Assembly: GCF_000153765.1 (NCBI RefSeq)
Contig: NZ_DS022295.1
Span: forward strand, 1-64,000
Length of the DNA stretch: 64,000 bases
Direction of reading: 5' to 3'
Origin: Mariprofundus ferrooxydans PV-1
GTDB taxonomy: Bacteria > Pseudomonadota > Zetaproteobacteria > Mariprofundales > Mariprofundaceae
The position numbers and the translations under genes are program-made. The notes beneath the pieces are model-generated. The model saw nothing but the letters and a program-made list of their open reading frames with translations, was not told the DNA's origin and made no database searches. Below, piece by piece: positions 51,927 to 62,168 of the stretch (the first letter of the stretch is position 1; each line of letters begins with the position of its first letter).

Positions 51927-53139
51927 CATTCTCCGGGTTACGCTTGTTGGATTGATATTGGCCGGATTCGTACAGCCTGCATCAGCTTTTATTGCATGGC
52001 AGAATGACGGCAAACAGCTGGAGCTTCGGGGCCTGCTACGCGGTTCCGGTGTGATGATAAAAAACCCGGATAATCGTTTTTTTTACAATAAACAGTCGCT
52101 CGCAGGAGTTGCCGGTTCCGGCCGCCTGATGCTTGATGCCGGATTCGGCGATCATGTTACTGTCGAGGTGCATGCCGAGCAGAACTATATCCCGCTGACA
52201 CTGCAGAGCGGCGGCAGCAACCTTGCCACGTTGCGCGATGTCGAGCGCAGTGATCTGCTCGACTGGAGTTTTGACAGCCGCCGCTCACATCTGCTGATCG
52301 ACCGGCTTAATCTTCAGTATAGTGCCGGTAAGGTGAATGTGAAAATCGGCCGCCAGCCATTGAATCTGGCAGCGACATTTTATTTTACACCCAATGACTT
52401 TTTTGCGCCGTTTGCCGCGCAGACCTTTTTCCGTGCATACAAGCCGGGTGTTGATGCCGTGCGGATGGATATCCAGTTGGCAGAGCTCTCGCAGCTGTCG
52501 CTGATTTCAGTGCTGGGTTACCGCACCGACCCGTTTGCCGATAACGGCTGGAGTAACCGCGTTGATGCGGCGAGAAATGCCTATCTGGTTCGGAAGTCGG
52601 CCGTATACGGTGATTTTGAATGGGCTGTGCTGGCCGGGTCGGTGAAAAGAGATGGTGTTGTCGGCGGTGATTTTCAGGGGGAGCTGTTCGAGTGGTTGGG
52701 AGTCCGGGGAGAGGGACACCTGCTGATTCCGGATCAGCCGGGTCAAAAGCGCAGACTGGAGCTGTCGGTGGGACTGGAGCACCGCTGGGAAAACAGCCTG
52801 ACGCTGCGCGCTGAACAGTTTTATCACGGCGGTGGAGCAACCGCCGTGGCAGCCTATAACACAGCTGCCCAGGGCTACTATATGGCGCGTCAGTACAGCG
52901 CGCTTGGCGCAAGCTATGAATTCACACCCCTGCTAAACGGGGATGCGACACTGCTCTATAACTGGGTGGATCACTCGGCGCTGCTGGCGCTGTATGCGCT
53001 CTATTCACTCAGTGATGAATCGGAGCTTGCCGTCAGTGCTACCGTAGCCCGGGGGGCGCGGCCAACGGCTGGTCGTATCAATAGCGAGTTCGGCCTTTAT
53101 GGTACAGCGCTCAGCTGTGAGCTGCGCAGCTACTTCTGA
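51910..53139 (+). CDS. outer-membrane barrel of the LolA-like export operon
   Basis: A 409-residue secreted protein: signal peptide (ends QPASA), then LRGLLRGSGVMIK, IDRLNLQYSAGKVNVKIGRQ and many alternating strands, ending RSYF with C-terminal Phe, a barrel signature. The family is not known to me. ATG 51910 lies inside the end of the ATPase gene, so the five genes form one coupled operon. It may be the outer-membrane acceptor or exit for the cargo carried by the LolA-like protein. The 230-base gap after it holds no clear gene. Confidence 0.8.
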   Translation: MRSAINILRVTLVGLILAGFVQPASAFIAWQNDGKQLELRGLLRGSGVMIKNPDNRFFYNKQSLAGVAGSGRLMLDAGFGDHVTVEVHAEQNYIPLTLQSGGSNLATLRDVERSDLLDWSFDSRRSHLLIDRLNLQYSAGKVNVKIGRQPLNLAATFYFTPNDFFAPFAAQTFFRAYKPGVDAVRMDIQLAELSQLSLISVLGYRTDPFADNGWSNRVDAARNAYLVRKSAVYGDFEWAVLAGSVKRDGVVGGDFQGELFEWLGVRGEGHLLIPDQPGQKRRLELSVGLEHRWENSLTLRAEQFYHGGGATAVAAYNTAAQGYYMARQYSALGASYEFTPLLNGDATLLYNWVDHSALLALYALYSLSDESELAVSATVARGARPTAGRINSEFGLYGTALSCELRSYF

Positions 53140-53370
53140 AATAAACAGAGAGAAATACCGCTGTGCTCCGACAGGGAGGGCAGTTTGTTTCTATGCCTGT
53201 GCATGCTTCGGTGCAAGGATGCGGGATTGGAAGCATTGTGCTTTTGGCGATATGCTTGCTACCCTCGGTTTGATGAGTTTTCGGGCATGGGTTGTCGGCA
53301 TGTCGCGCGCGTGGCGCCGGCTGGCTTTTGTCTGCGTAGCCGCTAACAGATCGGGAGATAGGGAGGAATT

Positions 53371-54354
53371 ATGCGTTGGTCGTCGGATGCTGCAGGTGGA
53401 ATGGATTCAGGGTTTCATCGCAAGAAAGTTACTGTCGTCGGTGCAGGTAATGTCGGGGCTACGGCTGCATTTCTCGCAGCACAGAAAGAGTTGGCGAATG
53501 TTGTTATGATCGATGTGATGGATGGCGTGCCGCAGGGCAAATCGCTCGATATGTATGAGGCTTCGCCTATTCTGGGATTTGATGCAGCTGTCCATGGTAC
53601 GCAGGACTATGCAGACACGGCCGATTCCGATCTGGTGATTATTACCGCCGGTATCGCTCGCAAGCCTGGCATGAGCCGTGATGACCTGTTATCAATCAAT
53701 GCCAAAATCGTCGCGGATGTAACACGACAGATTGTCCGCTATTCGCCCGATTGCGTGATTCTGGTGGTGACCAACCCGCTTGATGCGATGGTGTATACGG
53801 CACTGAAAGTATCCGGTTTTCCCAAACAGCGGGTGATCGGTATGGCCGGTGTGCTGGATTCGGCGCGCATGCGTGCATTTATCGCTCGTGAGCTGGATGT
53901 GTCGATCGAGGATGTCTCTGCTCTGGTGCTGGGAGGACATGGCGACTGTATGGTGCCGTTGCCGCGCTATTCGACAGTAGCCGGTATCCCGATTACGGAA
54001 TTGCTGAGTCCGGAGCGGGTGGCTGCGATATGTCAGCGGACTGCCGATGGCGGTGCTGAAATCGTGCAGTTACTGAAAACAGGTTCGGCTTTTTATGCGC
54101 CCGGCGCCTCTGTGGTGGAGATGGCTGAAGCGATTCTGAAGGACAAGAAGCGTATTCTACCCTGTGCTGCATATCTGGAGGGGGAGTATGGTATTGACGG
54201 CTGTTATATGGGTGTCCCGTGCAAGCTGGGCGGAAACGGCATTGAGAGTGTGATCGAACTGGATTTGACCGATACTGAAAAAGCGCTGCTGGATCAATCG
54301 TTGCAGGCCGTGCGTCAACTGGTCATGGAAGTAGATGCACTCGCACATTTTTAA
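53371..54354 (+). CDS. mdh: malate dehydrogenase (LDH-like type)
   Basis: A 327-residue NAD-dependent enzyme: [15 protein letters not shown] near residue 20, the malate-binding Arg in [11 protein letters not shown] near 96, NPLDAM near 133 and the catalytic His in [10 protein letters not shown] near 188. Arg at the specificity loop (KPGMSR) favours malate over lactate. GGGAGGA precedes ATG 53371; the first ~15 residues are an unusual extension. It heads a TCA-cycle group with sucC and sucD. Confidence 0.95.
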   Translation: MRWSSDAAGGMDSGFHRKKVTVVGAGNVGATAAFLAAQKELANVVMIDVMDGVPQGKSLDMYEASPILGFDAAVHGTQDYADTADSDLVIITAGIARKPGMSRDDLLSINAKIVADVTRQIVRYSPDCVILVVTNPLDAMVYTALKVSGFPKQRVIGMAGVLDSARMRAFIARELDVSIEDVSALVLGGHGDCMVPLPRYSTVAGIPITELLSPERVAAICQRTADGGAEIVQLLKTGSAFYAPGASVVEMAEAILKDKKRILPCAAYLEGEYGIDGCYMGVPCKLGGNGIESVIELDLTDTEKALLDQSLQAVRQLVMEVDALAHF

Positions 54355-54396
54355 CCTCTAACACGTAAGACAGAGAGCTACGGCAAAGGAGCAATC

Positions 54397-55563
54397 TTGA
54401 ATATACATGAGTATCAGGCCAAGGCGGTGTTGAAGCGCTTTGGCATATCGACGCCTTCCGGTATTCTGGCTAACACGGTCGCAGAGGCAGTTGCCGCGGC
54501 TCATGATCTGGGCGGCGATATCTGGGTGGTGAAAGCACAGATACATGCGGGTGGACGCGGCAAGGCTGGTGGCGTACGCCTGTGTCGGTCGATTGAAGAG
54601 GTGGAGCAGTCGGCATCAGCATTGCTGGGGGCGACACTGGTAACCCATCAGACCGGTAGTGAGGGCAAGCAGGTCCATAAAATATATATCGAACAGGGTG
54701 TGGATATCGCGCACGAATATTATCTGAGCCTGTTGGTGGATCGTGAAGCCGAAGCGGTGGCATTTGTCGTGAGTCCGGCCGGGGGCATGGATATTGAACA
54801 GGTGGCGGCTACGGCACCGGAGCAGATTCACTCCCGGGCTGTCGATGCCGGCACGGGGCTTGTCGATGCCGATTATGCGGCCATGATCGACGGGCTGGGA
54901 CTTACCGGCAGAGCGGCAAAGGCATTTCCGGTTTTGGCGGACGCACTCTATCGCGCCTTTACGGAAAGCGATTGCAGTCTGCTGGAGTTAAATCCGCTGA
55001 TAGAGACAGGGGCGGGTGAGTTGATTGCACTCGATGCCAAAATGGCCATTGATGATAATGCGCTCTATCGCCAGCCGGATCTGGCTGCGCTGCGCGATAC
55101 CGATGAGGAGGATCCGCGCGAAACCGAAGCTGTACAGTTCGGACTCAATTATATTGCGCTCGACGGACGTATCGGCTGTATGGTTAACGGTGCCGGGCTT
55201 GCCATGGGCACAATGGATATCATCCAGCTCAAGGGTGACAGACCGGCCAACTTCCTTGATGTTGGTGGCGGTGTGACGGTGGATGCCGTATGTGAGGCAT
55301 TCAAGTTGCTCTTCTCCGATAGGCATGTGAAAGCGGTGCTGGTGAATATTTTTGGCGGCATTGTACGTTGCGACCTGATTTCACTGGGTCTGCTTGAGGC
55401 GATCAAAACCCACCCGATGCGGGTGCCGGTTATTATGCGTCTGGTAGGTACCAATGAAGAGCTGGGTAAACAGATCATCAGGGATGCTGGACTGGATGTG
55501 CGCTGGGCAACCGATCTGGATCAGGCGGCTGAGCTGGCTGTTGCAGCTGCAGGGGAGAGCTAG
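54397..55563 (+). CDS. sucC: succinyl-CoA synthetase subunit beta
   Basis: A 388-residue ATP-grasp protein: MNIHEYQAKAVLKRFGI at the N-terminus, KAQIHAGGRGKAGGV near residue 46, LELNPLI near 198 and NIFGGIVRCD near 321. It interconverts succinyl-CoA and succinate with nucleotide triphosphate formation. Start is TTG 54397 with AAAGGAG upstream. Confidence 0.96.
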   Translation: MNIHEYQAKAVLKRFGISTPSGILANTVAEAVAAAHDLGGDIWVVKAQIHAGGRGKAGGVRLCRSIEEVEQSASALLGATLVTHQTGSEGKQVHKIYIEQGVDIAHEYYLSLLVDREAEAVAFVVSPAGGMDIEQVAATAPEQIHSRAVDAGTGLVDADYAAMIDGLGLTGRAAKAFPVLADALYRAFTESDCSLLELNPLIETGAGELIALDAKMAIDDNALYRQPDLAALRDTDEEDPRETEAVQFGLNYIALDGRIGCMVNGAGLAMGTMDIIQLKGDRPANFLDVGGGVTVDAVCEAFKLLFSDRHVKAVLVNIFGGIVRCDLISLGLLEAIKTHPMRVPVIMRLVGTNEELGKQIIRDAGLDVRWATDLDQAAELAVAAAGES

Positions 55564-55638
55564 AATGACACTTTTTCAGGACAGAAAAACTGCACGGCCT
55601 TTCGGCCGCCCGCAGGGTCGAGTGCATGGAGGCACGAG

Positions 55639-56508
55639 ATGAGCGTATTGCTGGACAAACAGACGCGTGTGATCTGCCAGGGCTTTACCGGCAAGCAGGG
55701 CAGCTTTCATTCACAGCAGATGATCGAGTACGGTACCACCTTTGTCGGTGGCGTTACTCCCGGCAAGGGCGGGCAGACGCATCTGAATCGACCGGTATTC
55801 GATTCGGTGGCTGATGCCGTGGCCAAAGAGGGTGCTGAAGCGACGGTTATTTTTGTGCCGCCACGTTTTGCAGCAGCCGCCATTATTGAGGCGGCCACTG
55901 CCGGTATACGGTTGATTGCCTGCATCACCGAAGGCATCCCGGTACAGGATATGCTGGCTGTAAAACGGCAGCTTGCAGCGTTTGATTGTACGCTGATCGG
56001 GCCGAACTGTCCGGGTATTATCACGCCGGGCGAGGCGAAAATCGGCATCATGCCCGGCCATATTCATTTGCCGGGCAGGGTGGGTGTGATATCACGCTCG
56101 GGTACCCTGACCTATGAGGCCGTCGAGCAGCTGAGTCAGACCGGGCTTGGCCAGTCCACCTGTATCGGCATGGGTGGCGACCCGATTCACGGCATGAACT
56201 TTATTGATGCCTTGCGTCTGTTTGAGCTGGATGAGCAGACCGAAGGGGTGGTGATGATCGGTGAGATCGGTGGGGCGGATGAAGAGCATGCCGCTGCATT
56301 TATTCGCGATCACGTCTCCAAGCCGGTGGTCGCCTTCATTGCCGGAGCCACTGCCCCGGCGGGTAAGCGTATGGGGCACGCCGGCGCAATCATATCCGGT
56401 GGCAAGGGTACGGCCGAAGCCAAGTTTAACGCCCTGGAAGAGGCAGGCGTTAGTGTGGAGCATAATCCGACGCTGCTCGGCAAACGCATGCAGGCCCTGC
56501 TGGCCTGA
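55639..56508 (+). CDS. sucD: succinyl-CoA synthetase subunit alpha
   Basis: A 289-residue CoA-binding subunit: [17 protein letters not shown] near the N-terminus, [20 protein letters not shown] near residue 119, and the phosphorylated His in [17 protein letters not shown] near 243. It follows sucC after 75 bases, in which CGGCC/GGCCG forms a small hairpin; GGAGG precedes ATG 55639. Confidence 0.96.
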   Translation: MSVLLDKQTRVICQGFTGKQGSFHSQQMIEYGTTFVGGVTPGKGGQTHLNRPVFDSVADAVAKEGAEATVIFVPPRFAAAAIIEAATAGIRLIACITEGIPVQDMLAVKRQLAAFDCTLIGPNCPGIITPGEAKIGIMPGHIHLPGRVGVISRSGTLTYEAVEQLSQTGLGQSTCIGMGGDPIHGMNFIDALRLFELDEQTEGVVMIGEIGGADEEHAAAFIRDHVSKPVVAFIAGATAPAGKRMGHAGAIISGGKGTAEAKFNALEEAGVSVEHNPTLLGKRMQALLA

Positions 56509-56532
56509 GTTATATAAACTACGGAGATGGCT

Positions 56533-57375
56533 TCAGTGGGTCTGGGTGCGCTGTTCTATTTCCTTGCTGATCCACTCCGGAGTTTTATCCTGTTTGGCCG
56601 CATCGGTCAGTCGGCCTGCCAGAAAACGGTCACGGCACAGCTTGCGAATTTCATCCGGTTGGTGGAGTCCCTGATCCAGCAGCTTCATATAAGTTCGGGT
56701 ATCCAGGTTCACCGTACTCATGACATGGATGCGAATCCAGAAATTGGCCGCGACATCCCGGCAAGCCTGTGATGGGTGATCGGGTCCCTGCAACATGGTT
56801 TTGTCGCGTCCTGCCGTGTCATCGACCGGGGGGAGTTCTTTTGCAGCATTGTCCGCTTCCGGTGGCCCGGCAGGGAACAGAGTGATTGGTTTGATCGGCT
56901 TGATCAGACCCTTGGAGCTGGTAATCGTATCGGTGGGCCCGGGTTTTATTGCGGCCAGCCACTGGGGAAACTCGAAATAGATAATCAGGCCAACTCCCGT
57001 ACAGAGTAGCGTGAAAATTAATGCCAGGAATGTGATGAATTGCGTATTGAGCTTCTTTTTCAGCTTTACCCGGGGTGATCCGTGTGTCTCTTCATCAGGA
57101 CTGGATGGAACAGAGTCCTGTTCCTCGCCTGCCGTCAGCCCCGCACTCCGGTTTTTTGACTCACCTCTGAGCTCTCCCTGTTTGTTTTCCAACGATCTCT
57201 CTTGCTTATGTGACTCTGCCTTTACGCTGTCGGCAGACTTGTCGGGTGTGCCGAGAATGATGATTCTGAAGGCCTGCTGACACTGCTTGCAGCAAATCTT
57301 TTTACCGACAGCCGTACGCATGCGTTCATTAACGCCATATTTATGCAGGCAGTGAGGGCACTGGATATATTCCAT
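56533..57375 (-). CDS. MJ0042-type zinc-ribbon membrane protein
   Basis: A 280-residue protein: an N-terminal zinc ribbon (CPHCLHKYGV...CKQC, residues 6-33), a long polar linker rich in Glu/Ser, one transmembrane helix (FITFLALIFTLLCTGVGLIIYF near 115-136) and a periplasmic domain. That domain contains the Cys pair ACRDVAANFW/LCRDRF and ends EQRTQTH. MJ0042-type ribbons occur in several envelope or regulatory proteins; function is unknown. ATG 57375 has GGAGC upstream. It converges with sucD. Confidence 0.82.
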   Translation of the reverse strand: MEYIQCPHCLHKYGVNERMRTAVGKKICCKQCQQAFRIIILGTPDKSADSVKAESHKQERSLENKQGELRGESKNRSAGLTAGEEQDSVPSSPDEETHGSPRVKLKKKLNTQFITFLALIFTLLCTGVGLIIYFEFPQWLAAIKPGPTDTITSSKGLIKPIKPITLFPAGPPEADNAAKELPPVDDTAGRDKTMLQGPDHPSQACRDVAANFWIRIHVMSTVNLDTRTYMKLLDQGLHQPDEIRKLCRDRFLAGRLTDAAKQDKTPEWISKEIEQRTQTH

Positions 57376-57444
57376 TGTTGCTCCCGGTTCCGGAACTGTT
57401 GTGAAACAGGTTATTGCTGCTTGTCTATCAAGTTCTGTGCCAGA

Positions 57445-58674
57445 TCAGGCGGGAGTTCGTCGCAGTTGTTGCAATAGTGACTCTGCATCTGTTGTGGTCG
57501 GCATCCGCTGATCGATCATCTGCAACAGCGAGGCAAGGGCCTGCTCTACAGGCATAACATGCTGTTGATTGACATAGCGCCATGCCTTCAGACCATCGAA
57601 CCAGAAGTAAAAGCGGGCTCGGAAACTGGCAACAGTAGCGCTGTTGTTGCGCATATTGATGACAGCCTGCTCAATGTCGCAGGCATGCAGGTATTGCCGA
57701 AGTGGCTGGGGCAGTGATGCCAGCCAGTTCGATGTATCGGTTTTAAACAACTGATTCAGGCTATCGTTCATCTGTCTGAGTTCCTCAAACACCAGTGGTG
57801 CGCAGACCGGCCATGAAGTCTGATGGCCGTGATACCAGTCGGAGACGGCCTGACCCGTGCCGAACGGGGTGCGGGATGACATGCGCGCGGAGGGATATAC
57901 AAACAGGTTCGGGAGGTGTCCGAGCGGGCGCTCGCGTGCCAGCTTATGCAGAAAATAGAAGTCCTCACCGGCCTGCCGTTTGTTCATGCCGTGATGACGG
58001 GCGCAGGCGTTGGCGCGGACGGCAAAGCAGGAGCCGATGGCCGTGAAGGCGAAGGGGAGTCCGGCATGACGCCATCCGAGTTCAATATAGCGCAGAAATA
58101 GTTCATAGCAGACGATGGCTTGTTTGTGTCGAGAGTCGGTGATGTTACTGGTGCGGTGGGCATAGGCGATCGTGGCGGCATGCATGGCCGGATGGCCGGC
58201 AAAAGCCTGCAGCAGTGCAGTGAAATAGTTGGCTGAGACGCGGCAGTCTGCATCGAGTGAGGCGATGATGCCGTCTGCGACTCCGATTGAAGCGAATCGG
58301 CGCACCGCTTCATCCATGCCGATCTTGCGTGCCATGCCGACACCGGATGCCCTGACCGGCATCTCGCAGGCATCGATCGCATGCACCTGCAGCGCAGGGG
58401 TGTTATGTGCCTGTTGCCAGAGCTGAATCTGATCCAGTGCGCGGGCATTACTCTGTCGGATCTCATCACTGGCATCATCGGGGTGATTGATGACCAGAAT
58501 GATTTCAACAGCCGCATCGGGCATGTCGCGGCTGCGCAAGTGATCAAGAAGCTCTAGTATGCCGGGCTCGTGCATGCAGGGGATCACGGTGATTAACCCG
58601 AGCCCTGCCGCCGGTGTGACACCGATCAGCGGTGTAGGCTGCTGTAGCGCGAGGTAGCGATTTAGATGTCGCAT
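57445..58674 (-). CDS. family 2 glycosyltransferase
   Basis: A 409-residue GT2-like protein: LITVIPCMHEPGILELLDHL near residue 27, IILVINHPDDASDEI near 57, the metal-binding SLDADCRVS near 140, and QAGEDFYFLHKLARE near 243, equivalent to the ED motif of GT-A enzymes. No membrane helices are evident. Its start codon lies just 17 bases from the divergent miaE start, so promoters must lie within the opposing genes. Donor and acceptor unknown. Confidence 0.8.
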   Translation of the reverse strand: MRHLNRYLALQQPTPLIGVTPAAGLGLITVIPCMHEPGILELLDHLRSRDMPDAAVEIILVINHPDDASDEIRQSNARALDQIQLWQQAHNTPALQVHAIDACEMPVRASGVGMARKIGMDEAVRRFASIGVADGIIASLDADCRVSANYFTALLQAFAGHPAMHAATIAYAHRTSNITDSRHKQAIVCYELFLRYIELGWRHAGLPFAFTAIGSCFAVRANACARHHGMNKRQAGEDFYFLHKLARERPLGHLPNLFVYPSARMSSRTPFGTGQAVSDWYHGHQTSWPVCAPLVFEELRQMNDSLNQLFKTDTSNWLASLPQPLRQYLHACDIEQAVINMRNNSATVASFRARFYFWFDGLKAWRYVNQQHVMPVEQALASLLQMIDQRMPTTTDAESLLQQLRRTPA

Positions 58675-58691
58675 AAGCGGGAGTGTGGTCT

Positions 58692-59276
58692 ATGGCAAAA
58701 AAATCGGTGGATTTGTTGTATGCGACACCGGCAGCGTGGGCGGAGAGTGCGATGGCCGATTTCGGCCACTTTCTGGCCGATCATGCCAATTGTGAGCGCA
58801 AGGCCAGCTCCACGGCGATGAGCATGGTGGTGCGTTTCCATGATCGACATGAAATTTTGCCGCAGTTGATTGATCTGTCGATTGAGGAGTTGGATCATTT
58901 CCGGGAATGCTACCGTTTGATGCGTCAGCGGGATATTCCTCTGATATCGGATACGCCTGATCCTTACATTAAATCACTGCTGAAGCTGCAGAGGCACGGG
59001 CGCGATGAACACTTTCTCGATCAATTGCTGATCTTCTCTCTAGTGGAGTCACGCGGCGCTGAGCGCTTCCGTCTGATCAGCGAAGCATGTCACGAGAGTG
59101 AGCTGAAACAGTTTTACAAGGGGCTCTGGGCGGCTGAAGCCAAGCATGGCCATCTGTTTGCCGATATGGCACTGCGATACTTTGATGAAAACAGCGTGTA
59201 TGACCGCTTTGCCGAGATGGCCGAAGCTGAGGCGGAAATTGTTCGCAAGCTGCCCTGGCGTGCGGCCCTGCACTGA
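58692..59276 (+). CDS. miaE: tRNA 2-methylthio-N6-isopentenyl adenosine hydroxylase
   Basis: A 194-residue ferritin-like di-iron protein. Metal ligands are visible as Glu35 (NCERKA), Glu66 and His69 (EELDHF), Glu in VESRGAERF near 117, and Glu/His in EAKHGHLF near 150. MiaE hydroxylates the isopentenyl side chain at tRNA position 37 using O2. ATG 58692 has GGGAG upstream and is preferred over GTG 58683. Confidence 0.92.
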   Translation: MAKKSVDLLYATPAAWAESAMADFGHFLADHANCERKASSTAMSMVVRFHDRHEILPQLIDLSIEELDHFRECYRLMRQRDIPLISDTPDPYIKSLLKLQRHGRDEHFLDQLLIFSLVESRGAERFRLISEACHESELKQFYKGLWAAEAKHGHLFADMALRYFDENSVYDRFAEMAEAEAEIVRKLPWRAALH

Positions 59277-59307
59277 TTGTCGAACGGTTCAAGAAGGGGT
59301 TAATCAT

Positions 59308-59751
59308 ATGAAATGGGTGCTGATCATTGTTGCATTGCTGATTGGAGTCGGCTTCATCGCTTATATATGGATGGCAATTCAATCACAAAAGGAACCGGAT
59401 ACGCTGGGCTTACAACAGGGGCTGTTACGCCCCTGTCCGGATTCTCCTAACTGCGTGTGCAGCGAGGCGTTCTCTCAGGCTGATAAAGAGCATGCGATAG
59501 AACCGGTGCAGGCGGGCGAGACGACATGGGAGAGGCTCAAAAGCCGCATCATCGAGCTGGGCGGCGTGATCAAACAGGATGACGGCCACTATCTGCATGC
59601 GACATTCACCTCATCGCTGTTTCACTTTGTCGATGATGTGGAACTGCGTCTGGACAGTGAACAGGGGTTGATTCAGATCCGTTCCGCTTCCCGCGTTGGC
59701 AGATCCGACCTTGGTGTTAATCGCAAGCGGGTAGAGCAGATCGTACAATAA
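59308..59751 (+). CDS. DUF1499 membrane-anchored protein
   Basis: A 147-residue protein: one N-terminal transmembrane helix (WVLIIVALLIGVGFIAYIW), then the DUF1499 motif RPCPDSPNCVCSEA near residue 42 and YLHATFTSSLFHFVDDVELRL near 94. AAGGGG precedes ATG 59308. Function is unknown. Confidence 0.88.
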   Translation: MKWVLIIVALLIGVGFIAYIWMAIQSQKEPDTLGLQQGLLRPCPDSPNCVCSEAFSQADKEHAIEPVQAGETTWERLKSRIIELGGVIKQDDGHYLHATFTSSLFHFVDDVELRLDSEQGLIQIRSASRVGRSDLGVNRKRVEQIVQ

Positions 59752-59835
59752 CCGCTGCCGGACTGCATGTGGATTCCTTACACATAGCAGGTACAGTTCA
59801 TCAACATTTTACACCGCACAGAAAGGGGCATGGCA

Positions 59836-61023
59836 ATGGCAGAGGTTCAGATAGGCACACCGTTATCAGTGCGGGCAACGCGCGTGATGTTGCTCGGCTC
59901 GGGAGAGCTGGGCAAAGAGGTGGCCATTGAGCTGCAGCGATTCGGTGTCGAGGTGATTGCCGTGGACAGCTATGCGCATGCGCCGGCGATGCAGGTGGCT
60001 CACCGATCACACGTGATCAATATGCTCAATGGGGCCGCCTTGCGCGGCCTGATCGAAACAGAGCAGCCGGATTTGATCGTGCCGGAAGTTGAGGCTATTG
60101 CTACTGACACGCTGGCTGAGTTGGAGAGCGAGGGATTTAACGTGATTCCCACAGCCCGTGCCACTCAGCTGACAATGAACCGCGAAGGCATCCGTCGTCT
60201 GGCGGCTGAAACGCTGAATCTGCCAACTTCTCCTTATCGTTTTGCTGCTGATGCCGATGCGTTTTCAGCCGCGGTGGAGGACATCGGCATGCCCTGCGTG
60301 GTTAAACCGATTATGAGTTCATCCGGGAAGGGGCAGTCGGTGATTCGTAAAGAGGCCGATGTTCAGTCTGCCTGGGCCTATGCTCAGGAGGGTGGCAGAG
60401 CCGGTAAGGGTAAGGTGATTGTCGAGGGTTTTATCGATTTTGATTATGAAATCACACTGCTAACCATTCGCCACCGTGACGGTACATCCTTCTGCGCTCC
60501 GATCGGCCACCTGCAGGTCGATGGCGATTATCGTGAGTCGTGGCAGCCACAGGCGATGAGTGAGGCGGCACTGGCTTCTGCCCGCGATATCGCGCACGCC
60601 GTCACCGATGCGCTGGGCGGTTACGGCCTGTTCGGCGTTGAGCTGTTCATCAAGGGTGATAAAGCAATCTTCAGCGAGGTATCACCGCGTCCGCATGATA
60701 CGGGATTGGTGACGCTGATTTCTCAGGATCTTTCCGAGTTTGCGCTGCATGCACGTGCCATCCTCGGCCTGCCGATTCCCAATATTGTGCAGCATGGCCC
60801 GGCAGCTTCCTGTCCGCTGGTTGTAGAGGGGGACTCCACGCAGGTCGCCTTCGGTAATCTCGATCTGGCACTGGCACAACCGGATACGCAAATTCGCCTG
60901 TTCGGCAAACCGGCCGTGCACGGCAAACGGCGCATGGCTGTAACGCTTGCGCGCGGCACCACGGTTGAAGAAGCGCGTGCAAAAGCTGTTGCTGCCACCG
61001 CCAGCATCCAGGTGTCGCTATAG
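59836..61023 (+). CDS. purT: formate-dependent phosphoribosylglycinamide formyltransferase
   Basis: A 395-residue ATP-grasp enzyme: [20 protein letters not shown] near residue 17, [12 protein letters not shown] near 78, [15 protein letters not shown] near 156, and [14 protein letters not shown] near 278. It makes formyl-GAR from GAR, formate and ATP in purine synthesis. ATG 59836 fits AAAGGGG better than ATG 59830. A 7-bp hairpin without T tract (61083-61105) lies in the 175-base gap after it. Confidence 0.95.
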   Translation: MAEVQIGTPLSVRATRVMLLGSGELGKEVAIELQRFGVEVIAVDSYAHAPAMQVAHRSHVINMLNGAALRGLIETEQPDLIVPEVEAIATDTLAELESEGFNVIPTARATQLTMNREGIRRLAAETLNLPTSPYRFAADADAFSAAVEDIGMPCVVKPIMSSSGKGQSVIRKEADVQSAWAYAQEGGRAGKGKVIVEGFIDFDYEITLLTIRHRDGTSFCAPIGHLQVDGDYRESWQPQAMSEAALASARDIAHAVTDALGGYGLFGVELFIKGDKAIFSEVSPRPHDTGLVTLISQDLSEFALHARAILGLPIPNIVQHGPAASCPLVVEGDSTQVAFGNLDLALAQPDTQIRLFGKPAVHGKRRMAVTLARGTTVEEARAKAVAATASIQVSL

Positions 61024-61198
61024 GTTGTTATAAACACCCATGGCTGAGGCTGTGTTCGGGGTTAATTATTCGCACGCTAATGCCTGTCTTTGACGCATAG
61101 ACAGGACTTGCCACCTAAATTGGAATCTCTGTGTCAGTTTGTCATATATGCCAGATTGTTGCAGCTTAAAGGGAGCCGAAAAAGCTTACGGATTTGCC

Positions 61199-62104
61199 TC
61201 AGCGTACAAACTGTATATCAAGCGTGCGCAGATAGGTGTGCAGCCCGGCATCCTGGACCGGGAAGACGTAGGCATCCTGATCCGATTCGTTGTGATGTGA
61301 ATGCCACCAGCCCGGCGGGGTGACGAAGACGGTGTTGGTTGCCCACATCGCCTTCACCGGATCGATAATATTGCCGTTTTCATCCACTTTTTTACCGATC
61401 AGCGTATATGTGTCGGGGCCGGAGAAGACGGCCAGATCGAGCGCTACTGACTGGTGTCTGTGCGGCTTCTGCACGGCTCCTGCGGGCAGCAGGTTATACA
61501 GCGACCACATGGTGTGGGTGATGGTTTTGGTTTTGGCACAGTCGCTATTGCCGAGGATAATGCCGACACGGTTACGCTTTTGCTGCATCGAGATCTCCCG
61601 GATGCGGGCAATTTCTCCATCCATGTAGGCTTTGCTGTAAAACGCCGGTTTAAAGCGCGGTGCAGTCGGTGTAGCACCCAGATAGGTTAGCAGCGGGCCA
61701 TCATGCGTCCAGTAGAGGGCGCTATCCTCATCGGCAAAGTGGGTGACACCCTGATTCGACGGCAGCGTAAAGGCATCGCCCTGCTGCCAGGTGATGGTGC
61801 CGTTTGCCGTTTCGCTGCGACCGGAACCGCGCATGACAAAAAATACTTCCGATGTTGCCGTTACGTTTGTTGTGATCTGCTCACAGGCACAGATACGTAC
61901 ATAATTGGCCAGCAGGCCGGGAGCCGTGGCCACGTAGGGTGTTTCCAGCACAGCCGAGATATCCAGTGCAATCACGCGGGTTTCCCCCTGCTCGTGCAGG
62001 GAGGCGGGAAACGGCTGAACCGGCACTTCGTTCAAGTCTGGTGTGGCTGCGGCAGTATACTCCCAGCTGACGACCTGTTCGGCCCACTGTTGATTGGGGT
62101 TCAT
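61199..62104 (-). CDS. bicupin protein, gentisate-dioxygenase-like
   Basis: A 301-residue double cupin. The first cupin (around EVFFVMRGSGRS and WQQGDAFTLPSNQGVTHFA, residues 88-125) and the second (KPHRHQSVALDLA near 215 and PPGWWHSHHNE near 265) carry His residues suited to metal binding. Overall order resembles gentisate/1-hydroxy-2-naphthoate dioxygenase-like bicupins, but no aromatic catabolism genes are near. AAGGAG precedes ATG 62104. Enzyme activity is uncertain. Confidence 0.72.
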   Translation of the reverse strand: MNPNQQWAEQVVSWEYTAAATPDLNEVPVQPFPASLHEQGETRVIALDISAVLETPYVATAPGLLANYVRICACEQITTNVTATSEVFFVMRGSGRSETANGTITWQQGDAFTLPSNQGVTHFADEDSALYWTHDGPLLTYLGATPTAPRFKPAFYSKAYMDGEIARIREISMQQKRNRVGIILGNSDCAKTKTITHTMWSLYNLLPAGAVQKPHRHQSVALDLAVFSGPDTYTLIGKKVDENGNIIDPVKAMWATNTVFVTPPGWWHSHHNESDQDAYVFPVQDAGLHTYLRTLDIQFVR

Positions 62105-62146
62105 GGCATAACTCCTTTAGGGAAGTATTGATCTGTTCAATGCCTC

Positions 62147-62168
62147 CTTCACGCGAAGGCGCGTGAAG
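62147..62168. other. 9-bp hairpin upstream of the bicupin gene
   Basis: CTTCACGCG (62147-62155) and CGCGTGAAG (62160-62168) form a perfect stem with a four-base loop, 42 bases before the bicupin start. No T tract follows on either strand. It may be an operator or a 5' UTR structure. Confidence 0.6.

Noticed and set aside
53140-53370. Small ORF spanning the gap before mdh (53099-53509)
   Set aside because: It overlaps both flanking genes in another frame and matches no family.
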